Positions 21,137-29,784 of a DNA stretch of 64,000 nucleotides are shown one piece after another. Made by a program: the position numbers and the translations under genes. Under the pieces are notes generated by a model, which ran no database searches, was not told the DNA's origin, and saw only the letters and a program-made list of their open reading frames with translations. Origin of the DNA: Roseateles_B sp041906185 (GTDB lineage: Bacteria; Pseudomonadota; Gammaproteobacteria; Burkholderiales; Burkholderiaceae_C); NCBI GenBank assembly GCA_041906185.1, contig JAYRJQ010000018.1, positions 1-64,000 on the forward strand, given 5' to 3'. How positions within the stretch are numbered: the stretch's first letter is position 1; the number at the start of each line of letters is the position of its first letter.

Positions 21137-21278
21137 GAGTGGTTTCAAGGCTGCCGTGGCATCAGGGTCCGAAAACCCCAAGCCACCTCAGCCTCGTGGC
21201 ATTTCGGCAAACCGGTGATTGTAGCCGCGAATACGGGCATTTCCCGGACCTAGGGGTTAGCCGCAATCCCTTCCCCCC

Positions 21279-21314
21279 AAAAGAGAAAGGTGCCCGGCCT
21301 GTTTCCAGGCGGGC
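21279..21314 (-). terminator. Terminator after the RND efflux operon
   Basis: On the minus strand GCCCGCCTG-GAAA-CAGGCCGGGC followed by ACCTTTCTCTTTTGG, 60 bases past the permease stop. One base bulges in the stem. Confidence 0.65.
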
Positions 21315-21374
21315 GCCTCAGGCTCGGCGTCCGGGCCCGGCGTCCGGCTTTGGCGGCTCAGGCCGCCCGCGCCA

Positions 21375-24300
21375 TCAGAAGCGCGAGGGCGTCGGGAAGC
21401 GCGAGCTGGCCTCCGCCGGGCGCATCACGCGGAACCAAGCCGCGTACATGGCCGGCAGCGCCAGCAGCGTCAGCACGGTCGCGACGATCAGCCCCCCCAT
21501 GATGGCAACGGCCATCGGCCCCCAGAACACGCTGCGCGACAGCGGGATCATGGCCAGCACCGCCGCGGCGGCCGTCAGCACGATCGGGCGGAAACGCCGG
21601 ACGGCGGACTCCACGATGGCCGACCACGCCGGCACGCCGCGCGCCCGGTCCTGCTCGATCTGATCGATCAGGATCACCGAGTTGCGCATGATCATGCCCA
21701 TCAGCGCGATCACGCCCAGCAAGGCCACGAAGCCGAAGGGCCGGTTCAGCAGCAGCAGGGCCGCTGCCACGCCCGCGATGCCCAGCGGGCCGGTCAGGAA
21801 GACCAGCATGGCGCGCGAGAAGCTCTGCAGCTGCAGCATCAGCAGGGTGAAGATGATGAACAGCATCACCGGCACGCCGGCCGCAATCGAGCCCTGGCCC
21901 TTGCTGCTTTCCTCGACGGCGCCGGCCACCTCGATGCGGTAGCCCGGCGGCATCTTGGCGGAGAGCGCCTGCATCTGCGGCCAGACCTGCGCGGAGACGG
22001 TCGCCCCCTGCATGCCCTCCTCGACGTCGCCCTGCACGGTCACGGCGTAGTTGCGACCCTCGCGCCACATCACGCCCGGCTCCCATTCGAAGCCGACCTT
22101 GGCGACCTGCGTCAGCGGCACGGCACGGCCCGTCGTGGTGGGCATGTAGGCGTTGCCGAGGTCGGTGATGGCGTTGCGCTCCTCCAGCGGCTGGCGCAGG
22201 ACGATGTCGATGAGCTTGTCGCCCTCACGGTACTGCCCGATCACGCTGCCCGAGAGGATGGTCCGCGAGGCCTGGGCCAGGCTCTGGCTCGTCACCCCGA
22301 GGGCGCGCGCCTTGTCCTGGTCCACGTCCAGCTTCAGGGCCTTGATGGACTCGTTCCAGTTGTCATTCACGCCGCGCATGTGCGGGTTGGCCTTGAGCAG
22401 CTCCTTGGCCTGGTCCGCCCACTGGCGCACGACGCGGGGGTCCTCGCCCATCACGCGGAACTGCACCGGATAGGGCACGGGCGGCCCGTTGGGCAGCAGC
22501 TTGACGCGCGTGCGCACTTCGGGGAATTCGGTCGCCATCAACTCGGGCAGGCGCTTGCGCAGGGTCTCGCGGGTGACGAGGTCCTTGGGCAGCACGATGG
22601 CCTGGCTGACGTTGGACTGCGGGAACACCTGGTCCAGCGGCAGATAGAAGCGCGGCACGCCGCTGCCCACCCACGTCGTGACGCTGGCAACGCCCTCTTC
22701 CTTGAGCATGCGCGCCTCGAAGCGCTTGGCCATCTGCTCGCTTTGCTGGATGGTCGAGCCCTCCGGCAGCCACAGGTCCACCAGGATCTCGGGGCGACTG
22801 GAATCCGGGAAGAACTGCTGCTGCACGCGCGTCATGCCGAAGAGGCCCGCGAAGAACAGCAGCACGGTGATGCCGATCGTCTTCCAGCGGTTCTCCACGC
22901 ACCAGCGCACGAGCGCACGGAAGCGGTTGTAGAACGGCGTGTCGAAGAGCTCGTGCGCCTCGCCGCCGTGGCCGGCCTTGGTCTTGAGCAGGAAGGAGCC
23001 GAGGTAGGGCACGAAGTAGATCGACACCACCCAGGAGATGACCAGCGAGGCCGCCGTCACCGCGAAGATGGCGAAGGTGTACTCGCCCGTCGTGGAGCGG
23101 GCCAGGCCGATGGGCAGGAAGCCCACCGCCGTGATCAGCGTGCCCGTGAGCATGGGCATGGCGGTGACGTCATAGGCGAACGTCGCCGCGTGCATCTTGT
23201 CGTAGCCCTCCTCGAGCTTGCGCACCATCATCTCGACGGCAATGATGGCGTCGTCCACCAGCAGGCCCAGCGCGATGATCAGCGAGCCCAGCGAGATCTT
23301 GTGCAGCCCGACGCCCCAATAGAACATGGTCACGAAGGTGATCGCCAGCACGAGAGGGATGGTCACGGCCACCACGAGGCCCGGCCAGATGTCGATGCGC
23401 AGCGGCCGCGTGTGCAGACCCAGGCTGATGAAGCTGACGGCCAGCACGATCACCACGGCCTCGATCAGCACATGGACGAACTCGTTCACCGAGCGCGACA
23501 CCGAGGACGGCTGGTCCTGGATCTGGGACAGCTCCATGCCAGCCGGCAGGCCCTTCTGCACGTCGGCCAGCTGCGCCTTGAGCGCCTGGCCCATGGCGAT
23601 GATGTCCCCACCCTTGGCCATGGAGACGCCCAGCGCCAGCACCTGCTTGCCCTGATGGCGGACCATGGTGCTCGGCGGGTCGACGTAGTCGCGCTTGATC
23701 TCGGCGATGTCGCCCAGGCGGAACTGGCTGGCGGCGCCGGTGAAGGGGTTGACCGCGCGGATGGAGAAGTCGCGCAGCGCCTTCAGATCGTCCAGCTGGC
23801 CCTGCACGCGGATCTGCAGATTGGTGCTGCCGGCATTGAGCACGCCTGCGCCCTCGACGGCGTTCTGCGCGCCGATCTGGTTGATGACCTGCGTGAAGTC
23901 CAGGCCCAGCTCGGCCAGGCGCTTCTGCGAGATCTCGATGTAGACCTTCTCCGCCTGGACGCCGAAGATCTCGACCTTCGCGACGTCCTTCACCTTGAGC
24001 AGCTGATGGCGCACGCGCTCGGCGTAGACACGGGTCTCCTCGCGACTGAAGCCGTCGCTGCTCAGGGCGTAGATGGAGCCGTAGACGTCGCCGAAGTCGT
24101 CATTGAAGACGGGGCCCAGCACGCCCTGCGGCAGGGTGTAGCGCATGTCGTTGATGCGCTTGCGGACCTGGTACCAGACCTCGGCCACGTCCTTGGGCGG
24201 GGTGCTGTCCTTCAGCTGGAAGATCGTGAGCGACTCACCCGGCTTCGTGTAGGACCGGATCTTGTCGGAGTAAGGCACTTCCTGGAGCGTCTTCTCGATC

Positions 24301-24536
24301 TTGTCCGTCACCTGGTCGGCCATCTGCATGGCCGTGGCGCCCGGCCAGAAGGCCTGGACCACCATCAGGCGGAAGGTGAAGGGCGGGTCTTCGTCCTGGC
24401 CGAGCTGGAAGTAGGCCGCGAAGCCCATCACCATCAGCACGATCATCAGGTAGCGCGTCAGGGCCGGATGCTCAAGCGCCCAGCGCGACACATTGAAACG
24501 GGAGCCAGCGTGGCCCGGTTTGGAGCTCATGGACAC
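21375..24536 (-). CDS. RND efflux transporter, inner-membrane permease
   Basis: Proton-driven tripartite efflux pump permease, 1053 aa, of the HAE/AcrB-like superfamily. One N-terminal TM segment (LTRYLMIVLMVMGFAAYFQL) is followed by a large periplasmic loop, then a TM bundle with GLLVDDAIIAVEMM carrying the TM4 aspartates, a second periplasmic loop, and a final TM bundle ending FRVMRPAEASSRF. GAGGAGG lies 6 bases before the GTG at 24536; an ATG at 24530 is the alternative. It is 11 bases downstream of the adaptor gene. No outer-membrane channel gene is adjacent. Substrate range unknown. Confidence 0.93.
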   Translation of the reverse strand: MSMSSKPGHAGSRFNVSRWALEHPALTRYLMIVLMVMGFAAYFQLGQDEDPPFTFRLMVVQAFWPGATAMQMADQVTDKIEKTLQEVPYSDKIRSYTKPGESLTIFQLKDSTPPKDVAEVWYQVRKRINDMRYTLPQGVLGPVFNDDFGDVYGSIYALSSDGFSREETRVYAERVRHQLLKVKDVAKVEIFGVQAEKVYIEISQKRLAELGLDFTQVINQIGAQNAVEGAGVLNAGSTNLQIRVQGQLDDLKALRDFSIRAVNPFTGAASQFRLGDIAEIKRDYVDPPSTMVRHQGKQVLALGVSMAKGGDIIAMGQALKAQLADVQKGLPAGMELSQIQDQPSSVSRSVNEFVHVLIEAVVIVLAVSFISLGLHTRPLRIDIWPGLVVAVTIPLVLAITFVTMFYWGVGLHKISLGSLIIALGLLVDDAIIAVEMMVRKLEEGYDKMHAATFAYDVTAMPMLTGTLITAVGFLPIGLARSTTGEYTFAIFAVTAASLVISWVVSIYFVPYLGSFLLKTKAGHGGEAHELFDTPFYNRFRALVRWCVENRWKTIGITVLLFFAGLFGMTRVQQQFFPDSSRPEILVDLWLPEGSTIQQSEQMAKRFEARMLKEEGVASVTTWVGSGVPRFYLPLDQVFPQSNVSQAIVLPKDLVTRETLRKRLPELMATEFPEVRTRVKLLPNGPPVPYPVQFRVMGEDPRVVRQWADQAKELLKANPHMRGVNDNWNESIKALKLDVDQDKARALGVTSQSLAQASRTILSGSVIGQYREGDKLIDIVLRQPLEERNAITDLGNAYMPTTTGRAVPLTQVAKVGFEWEPGVMWREGRNYAVTVQGDVEEGMQGATVSAQVWPQMQALSAKMPPGYRIEVAGAVEESSKGQGSIAAGVPVMLFIIFTLLMLQLQSFSRAMLVFLTGPLGIAGVAAALLLLNRPFGFVALLGVIALMGMIMRNSVILIDQIEQDRARGVPAWSAIVESAVRRFRPIVLTAAAAVLAMIPLSRSVFWGPMAVAIMGGLIVATVLTLLALPAMYAAWFRVMRPAEASSRFPTPSRF

Positions 24537-24547
24537 GGCGGGCCTCC

Positions 24548-25687
24548 TCAGCGCGAAGCGGCAGCGGCGGCCGACGAAGCAGTGGCGGCCGGCAAGGCAT
24601 CACCCGCGTAGCGACGCACCTTCTGGCCGTCCGTCAGCACATGCACGCCGGCGGTCACGACTTCCTGGCCCGGCTTCAGTCCGCCGGCGATGACCACGGT
24701 GTTGCCGTCGGCCCCACCGATCTGCACCGGCTGGGCACGGACGGTCATGGCGGCCGGGTCCAGCACCCAGACCTGGCTCTTGCCGCCGCGCTCCAGGATG
24801 GCGCTCAGCGGCAGCTTGACGACATTGCCCAGGCGCGGGAGCTCCCACAGCACGGCAGCGGTCTGGCCCAGCTTGACGTCGCTCTTGCCCACGTCGGCCT
24901 TGACCTGGAAGGTGCGGGTCACCGGATCGGCCGCGGCTGACACCTCACGCAGCTGCAGCGGCTGCGCCTCCTGCTGACCCCACAGCCGCATGCGCAGGGC
25001 GCCGGGCTGGCTGGCGGCGGCGCGCAGGCTGCCGACCTGGTCCTCGGGGACCGAGAACACCACGTCGCGCGGGCCGTCATGGGCCACGCGCAGCACCGGC
25101 ATGCCGGCGCCGACAACCATGCCAGGCTCGGCGTCCACACCGGTCACGACGCCCGGGGCGTCCGCCACCAGCGCGGCGTAGGCCACCTGATTCCCCTGCA
25201 CGCTGGCCTGGGCCTTGGCCTGGTCCAGCTGGGCCTGGGCGGCCTTGAAATAGGCATCGCGGCGCTCCAGCTCGGCGGCGCTGATGAAGCCTTGCTGGTG
25301 CAGCTCGATGAAGCGGCGGTAGTCGGCACCAGCCTGGTCGCGGTTGGTGCGGGCGGCGATCATCTGCGCCTGCGCCGCCTCCGAGCCCAGGCGCAGGTCC
25401 TGGGCGTCCAGCTGGGCCAGCACCTGCCCGGCGCGGACCTTGTCGCCCAGATTCACCAGGCGCTGCTGGATCTTGCCGCCCACCCGGAAGGACAGGCGGG
25501 ACTCGGTGCGGGCGCGGATCTCGGCCGCGAACTCGCGCGTCAGGCCGGCGGTGCTCGACTCGATCAGCTGGGTGCGCACGGCACGTTCCGGTTCAGGGGC
25601 CGCCGCCTGCTTGCCGCAGGCGCTGAGCAGCAGCGCCACCATCACGGGCAGCAGGGCGGGGAGTCGGGAATTCCGGAATTTGGGCAT
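24548..25687 (-). CDS. RND efflux periplasmic adaptor lipoprotein
   Basis: Membrane fusion protein, 379 aa, joining the permease to an outer-membrane channel. The lipobox ALLLSACGKQ follows a hydrophobic signal. Next come the biotinyl-lipoyl half (SFRVGGKIQQRLVNLGDKVRAGQVLAQLD), an alpha-hairpin (about 100-165) and beta-barrel/C-terminal domains with GLKPGQEVVTAGVHVLTDGQKV. The frame opens at 25702, but AGAGG precedes the ATG at 25687 by 6 bases. It is first gene of the efflux operon, behind a TetR-type palindrome. Confidence 0.93.
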   Translation of the reverse strand: MPKFRNSRLPALLPVMVALLLSACGKQAAAPEPERAVRTQLIESSTAGLTREFAAEIRARTESRLSFRVGGKIQQRLVNLGDKVRAGQVLAQLDAQDLRLGSEAAQAQMIAARTNRDQAGADYRRFIELHQQGFISAAELERRDAYFKAAQAQLDQAKAQASVQGNQVAYAALVADAPGVVTGVDAEPGMVVGAGMPVLRVAHDGPRDVVFSVPEDQVGSLRAAASQPGALRMRLWGQQEAQPLQLREVSAAADPVTRTFQVKADVGKSDVKLGQTAAVLWELPRLGNVVKLPLSAILERGGKSQVWVLDPAAMTVRAQPVQIGGADGNTVVIAGGLKPGQEVVTAGVHVLTDGQKVRRYAGDALPAATASSAAAAASR

Positions 25688-25759
25688 CGAAGACCTCTTC
25701 ATGACGGATCGTGCGGCAAGGCACGGCGGAACGCCGACGCGGCGGCCGCGCAGTAACTG

Positions 25760-25773
25760 ACTGACCGGTCAGT
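25760..25773. promoter_or_regulatory. TetR/AcrR-type operator between efflux operon and hpnC
   Basis: ACTGACCGGTCAGT is a 14-base perfect palindrome, with an extra half-site-like ACTG just upstream. It lies 73 bases before the adaptor start and 84 before the divergent hpnC. The repressor is not in the window, so control would be in trans. Confidence 0.6.
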
Positions 25774-25856
25774 AATGTATTGAGCCCCTCCCGGCTTGTC
25801 AAACCCCGGATTGGGCGCGCCCGAGCTCCTCCGGCCGGGCGGACATTGCGGACACA

Positions 25857-26711
25857 ATGCCGGCCGTGAGCATAGAGCACTACGAGAACTTTCCTGTCGC
25901 TTCCTGGCTGTGCCCCCCACACTTGCGGCCCGCCGTGGTGGCGATCTACCACTTCGCCCGGACGGCGGACGACCTGGCCGACGAAGGCACGGCGGGCACG
26001 GCGGAGCGGCAGGCCGACCTGCGCGCCTACCGCGCCGACCTGCACGCCTGCGTGGCCGGGCGAACGCCCTCCCCGCGCTGGGCCCGCGCCGTGTTCGAGC
26101 CGCTGGCGGTGCAGATACAGCGGCACGCCCTGCCCGTTGCGCTGCTCGAGGCCCTGCTCGATGCCTTCGAGCAAGACCTCGTCAAGACCCGCTACGCCAG
26201 CCGCGAGGAGCTGCTGCACTACTGCGAGCGCTCCGCCAATCCAGTCGGGCGACTGCTGCTGCATCTGTATGGTGTGCGGGGCGAGACGGAGCTGGCGCAG
26301 TCGGATGCCATCTGCAGCGCGCTGCAGCTGATCAATTTCTGGCAGGACTTCACCCGCGACGGGCCGAACGGCCGCTGCTATGTGCCGCAGACCGAGCTCG
26401 ACCGCCACGGCCTCGACGTGCAGGCCTGGCTGCGCTGCGAGGACAGCCCCGCCGCCCGCGCCCTGATCGCCGAGCTGTGCGCCTGGGCGCGGCAGATGAT
26501 GCAGCGCGGAGCACCGCTGGTGCATGCCCTCCCCGGGCGGGCAGGCTGGGAGCTGCGACTGGTTGTCCAGGGCGGCCTGCGCATTCTTGAGAGAATCGAG
26601 GCCATGGATCACGCCTCCCTTGTTCGCCGCCCGCAGCTGGGCGCCCTGGACTTCGCCCCCCTGCTGTGGCGCGCGCTGCGCATGCGCCCTGCCCGAGGAG
26701 CCGCCGCGTGA
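25857..26711 (+). CDS. hpnC: Squalene synthase HpnC (hydroxysqualene synthase)
   Basis: Isoprenyl synthase fold, 284 aa. In the three-enzyme route HpnC converts presqualene diphosphate to hydroxysqualene. Visible: HYENFPVASWLCPP near the start (typical of HpnC), the first Asp-rich motif FARTADDLADEG, the second motif FWQDFTRDGPNGRCYVP, and QLINFWQ. It is first of hpnC-hpnD-hpnE; its TGA overlaps the GTG start of hpnD (GTGA). Confidence 0.93.
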   Translation: MPAVSIEHYENFPVASWLCPPHLRPAVVAIYHFARTADDLADEGTAGTAERQADLRAYRADLHACVAGRTPSPRWARAVFEPLAVQIQRHALPVALLEALLDAFEQDLVKTRYASREELLHYCERSANPVGRLLLHLYGVRGETELAQSDAICSALQLINFWQDFTRDGPNGRCYVPQTELDRHGLDVQAWLRCEDSPAARALIAELCAWARQMMQRGAPLVHALPGRAGWELRLVVQGGLRILERIEAMDHASLVRRPQLGALDFAPLLWRALRMRPARGAAA

Positions 26712-27556
26712 CGCCCGACCAGTACGCGCAGGAGCGCGCCGCCGCCAGCGGGTCCAGCTTCTACTACGCCTTCCAGTTCCTCTCGGCCCCGCGCCGGGCG
26801 GCCATCACCGCCTTCTACGCCTTCTGCCGCGAGGTCGACGACGTGGTGGACGAGATTCACGACCCGGGCGTCGCCGCGGCCAAGCTGGCCTGGTGGCGCA
26901 AGGAAGTCCTGGCGGCCTTTGCCGGTCAGCCCAGCCACCCGGCCATGAAGGCGCTGATGCCCCATGCCCCGGACTACGACATCCGCGCCGAGCACCTGCT
27001 GGCCGTGATCGACGGCTGCCAGATGGACCTGGATCAGAGCCGCTATCTCGACTTCGCGGGCCTGCAGCGCTACTGCCACCTGGTGGCGGGCGTGGTGGGC
27101 GAGGTGGCGTCGGGCATCTTCGGCCGCACCGAGGCCCAGACCATCGCCTACGCCCACAAGCTGGGCCTGGCGCTGCAGCTGACCAACATCATCCGCGACG
27201 TGGGCGACGACGCCCGCCGCGGCCGCATCTACCTGCCGGTGAACGAGCTGCAGCAGTTCGGCGTCAAGGCCAACGAGATCCTGCTGCGTCAGGCGCCCTG
27301 GGGCTACAGCGAGCGCTTCACGGCGCTCATGCAGTTCCAGGCCGAGCGTGCCCACCGCTGCTATGACGAGGCCTTCGCCCTTCTCCCCGAGGCCGACCGC
27401 AAGGCCCAGAAGCCCGGGCTGATGATGGCCAACATCTACCGCGCGCTGCTGCGCGAGCTGGAGGCCGAGGAGTTCCGGGTGCTGCACCAGAAGATCTCGC
27501 TGACTCCGCTGCGCAAGGTGTGGATCGCGATGAAGACCAACTGGCGCGGGCGCTGA
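26708..27556 (+). CDS. hpnD: Presqualene diphosphate synthase HpnD
   Basis: Condenses two farnesyl diphosphates to presqualene diphosphate; 282 aa. The first motif is FCREVDDVVDE and the second is NIIRDVGDDARRGRIYLP, both intact, with SSFYYAFQFL at the N-terminus. The GTG at 26708 overlaps the hpnC stop and is preferred to an ATG 42 bases upstream because it is coupled and gives the conserved VTPDQYAQERAAASGSSFYY start. Confidence 0.93.
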   Translation: MTPDQYAQERAAASGSSFYYAFQFLSAPRRAAITAFYAFCREVDDVVDEIHDPGVAAAKLAWWRKEVLAAFAGQPSHPAMKALMPHAPDYDIRAEHLLAVIDGCQMDLDQSRYLDFAGLQRYCHLVAGVVGEVASGIFGRTEAQTIAYAHKLGLALQLTNIIRDVGDDARRGRIYLPVNELQQFGVKANEILLRQAPWGYSERFTALMQFQAERAHRCYDEAFALLPEADRKAQKPGLMMANIYRALLRELEAEEFRVLHQKISLTPLRKVWIAMKTNWRGR

Positions 27557-27560
27557 AGGC

Positions 27561-28880
27561 GTGGCCCGCATTGCCGTCATCGGGGCCGGCTGGGCCGGCC
27601 TGAGCGCCGCCCTGGCACTGCAGGCTCAGGGCCATGCGCTGAGCGTGTTCGAGATGGCGCCGACTCCCGGGGGCCGGGCGCGCAGCCTGTCCCCCGACGA
27701 CGCCGGGCCGCCGCTGGACAACGGCCAGCACATCCTCATCGGCGCCTACACCGAAACGCTGGACCTGCTGGCCTCGCTGGGCCTGCCGGAAGAGCGCCTG
27801 TTCCGGCGCAGCCCGCTGCAGCTGACGGACGCCGCCGGCCGCGGCCTGCGCCTGCCCGCGGGCCCGCCGCAGCTGGCCTTCGCGTGGGCGGTGCTGCATG
27901 CGCGGCATTGGTCCTGGGCCGCCCAGCTCAGCGTGCTCAGCCACTGCCTCGGCTGGGCGTTCGCCGGCTTCCGCTGCAAGGACACCCTGACCGTGCGCGA
28001 GCTGTGCCAGGGTCTGCACCGGCAGCCGTATGAGGAGCTCGTCGCGCCGCTGTGCGTCGCCGCGCTCAACACGCCCGCCGAGCAGGCCAGCGCCCGCGTC
28101 TTCCTGCGGGTGCTGAAGGATGCGCTGTTCAGCGGGCGCGGGTCCGCCGACCTGCTCCTGCCGCGGCAGCCGCTGGCCGCGCTGCTGCCCACGCCCGCGC
28201 TCGCGGCGCTCCAGGCGGGCGGTGCCCATGTGCAGCTCGGGCGCCGTGCCCTGCTGGGGCGCGACCCGATCGGCGGCTGGACGGTCCGGACCGACGGCGC
28301 GCCCGAGGCCTTCGACGCCGTCGTGCTGGCCTGCCCGGCCCGCGAGGCGGCGCGGCAGCTGGCCGAGCTCGATGCCCGCTGGTCGGCCGAGGCGGCGGCG
28401 CTGCGCTACGAACCCATCGTGACGGTCTATCTGCGCGCCGAGGGGCGGCTGCCCTTCCCCATGGTCGCGCTGAGGGAGTCCGCGAACGAGCCCGCCCAGT
28501 ACCTCTTCGACCACGGCGCGCTCGACCTCGCACCCGGCCGCTTCGCCGCCGTCATCAGCGGTGCCGGCGCCTGGCTGGACCGCGGCCCGGACGGCATCGA
28601 CGCCTGCGCGCAGGCCACGCTCGCCCAGGTGGCCCGGCAGGCGCCGCAGCTGCGCGAATGCCAGCTCGAGCGGGTGATCACGGAAAAGCGTGCCACCTTC
28701 GCCTGCACGCCCGGCCTGAAACGCCCCGCCGCCCGCATCGCGTCAGGCCTGTGGGCGGCCGGGGACTACCTCGACGGCCCCTACCCCGCCACGCTGGAAG
28801 GCGCCGTCCGCTCCGGCCGCCAGGCCGCGCAGGGGCTGCACGCCGAGCTGCAGGCTGTCGCGCCCCGCGCCACACACTGA
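27561..28880 (+). CDS. hpnE: Hydroxysqualene dehydroxylase HpnE
   Basis: FAD-dependent amine-oxidase-fold enzyme, 439 aa, reducing hydroxysqualene to squalene. The dinucleotide-binding motif IAVIGAGWAGLSAALAL and the DNGQHILIGAY motif are visible, with a C-terminal GLWAAGDYLDGPYPATLEGAVRSGRQAA FAD-binding segment. It begins with GTG 4 bases after the hpnD stop. It completes a squalene set; no squalene-hopene cyclase is in the window, so the end product (hopanoids or other) cannot be read here. Confidence 0.93.
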   Translation: MARIAVIGAGWAGLSAALALQAQGHALSVFEMAPTPGGRARSLSPDDAGPPLDNGQHILIGAYTETLDLLASLGLPEERLFRRSPLQLTDAAGRGLRLPAGPPQLAFAWAVLHARHWSWAAQLSVLSHCLGWAFAGFRCKDTLTVRELCQGLHRQPYEELVAPLCVAALNTPAEQASARVFLRVLKDALFSGRGSADLLLPRQPLAALLPTPALAALQAGGAHVQLGRRALLGRDPIGGWTVRTDGAPEAFDAVVLACPAREAARQLAELDARWSAEAAALRYEPIVTVYLRAEGRLPFPMVALRESANEPAQYLFDHGALDLAPGRFAAVISGAGAWLDRGPDGIDACAQATLAQVARQAPQLRECQLERVITEKRATFACTPGLKRPAARIASGLWAAGDYLDGPYPATLEGAVRSGRQAAQGLHAELQAVAPRATH

Positions 28881-28937
28881 GACCGGCCTCCAATTTCGCC
28901 ATGCAAAAAATTGCTGCCATGCCGCACAATGGTCGGC

Positions 28938-29705
28938 ATGAAGAGCAATGAGGCACAGACCCCCGCCATCCAGGTGCTGGAACGCAGTTTCGCCATCCTG
29001 GACGTGCTGGCCAGCCACCAGGACCCGGTCTCCCTGAAGCAGATCAGCGAAACCACCGGCCTGCACCCCTCCACGGCCCACCGCATCCTGAACGACCTCG
29101 CCATTGGCCGCTACGTCGATCGCCCGGAAGCCGGCGCCTACCGCCTCGGCATGCGCCTCCTGGAGCTCGGCAATCTGGTCAAGGCCCGGCTGGACGTGCG
29201 GGACGCTGCGCTCGAGCCCATGCGCGAGCTGCACAAGTTCACCCACCAGCCGGTCAATCTCTCGGTGCGCCAGGGGGACGAAATCGTCTACATCGAGCGG
29301 ACCTACTCCGAGCGCTCCGGCATGCAGGTCGTGCGGGCCGTCGGCGGCCGCGCGCCGCTGCACCTCACCTCGGTGGGCAAGCTCTTCCTGGCCAGCGACG
29401 ACCCCCAGCGCGTGCGGGCCTACGCCACGCGCACGGGCCTGGCCGGCCACACGCGCAACAGCCTGACCGACATCGCCGCGCTCGAGCGCGAGATGGCCAC
29501 GGTGCGCCAGCGCGGGGTCGCCCGTGACGACGAGGAACTCGAGCTCGGCGTGCGCTGCATGGCCGCCGGCATCTACGACGACCAGGGCAAGCTCGTGGCC
29601 GGCCTGTCCATCTCGGCCCCCGCGGATCGCCTCGAGGAGGCCTGGCTCGGCCGGCTCAAGGACACCGCCGCTCAGATCTCGTCGGCGCTCGGCTACCGCG
29701 GCTGA
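28938..29705 (+). CDS. IclR family transcriptional regulator
   Basis: A 255-aa DNA-binding regulator. The N-terminal winged helix-turn-helix (VSLKQISETTGLHPSTAHRILNDLAIGRYVDR) is followed by an IclR effector domain (NLSVRQGDEIVYIERTYSERSGMQVVRAVGGRAPLHLTSVGKLFLA..GLSISAPADRL). The ATG at 28938 is chosen as the start nearest the conserved core; ATGs at 28911 and 28929 are in frame. It is a lone gene with its own terminator 57 bases after hpnE, and no obvious catabolic target lies adjacent. Confidence 0.93.
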   Translation: MKSNEAQTPAIQVLERSFAILDVLASHQDPVSLKQISETTGLHPSTAHRILNDLAIGRYVDRPEAGAYRLGMRLLELGNLVKARLDVRDAALEPMRELHKFTHQPVNLSVRQGDEIVYIERTYSERSGMQVVRAVGGRAPLHLTSVGKLFLASDDPQRVRAYATRTGLAGHTRNSLTDIAALEREMATVRQRGVARDDEELELGVRCMAAGIYDDQGKLVAGLSISAPADRLEEAWLGRLKDTAAQISSALGYRG

Positions 29706-29729
29706 GCGCGCATCCCGGCCCGAAACGAC

Positions 29730-29766
29730 AACGCCCGGCACCTTGCGGTCCGGGCGTTGGTCTTTT
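29730..29766 (+). terminator. Intrinsic terminator after the IclR gene
   Basis: AACGCCCGG (29730-29738) pairs with CCGGGCGTT (29750-29758), followed by GGTCTTTTC. Convergent with the endopeptidase gene. Confidence 0.75.
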
Positions 29767-29784
29767 CAGCGAGCGCTGAGGGCT

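Noticed and set aside
28881..28937. Small palindromic GCAAAAAATTGC-like sequence before the IclR gene as an autoregulatory operator
   Set aside because: The symmetry is short and imperfect and there is no second site, so it cannot be supported.
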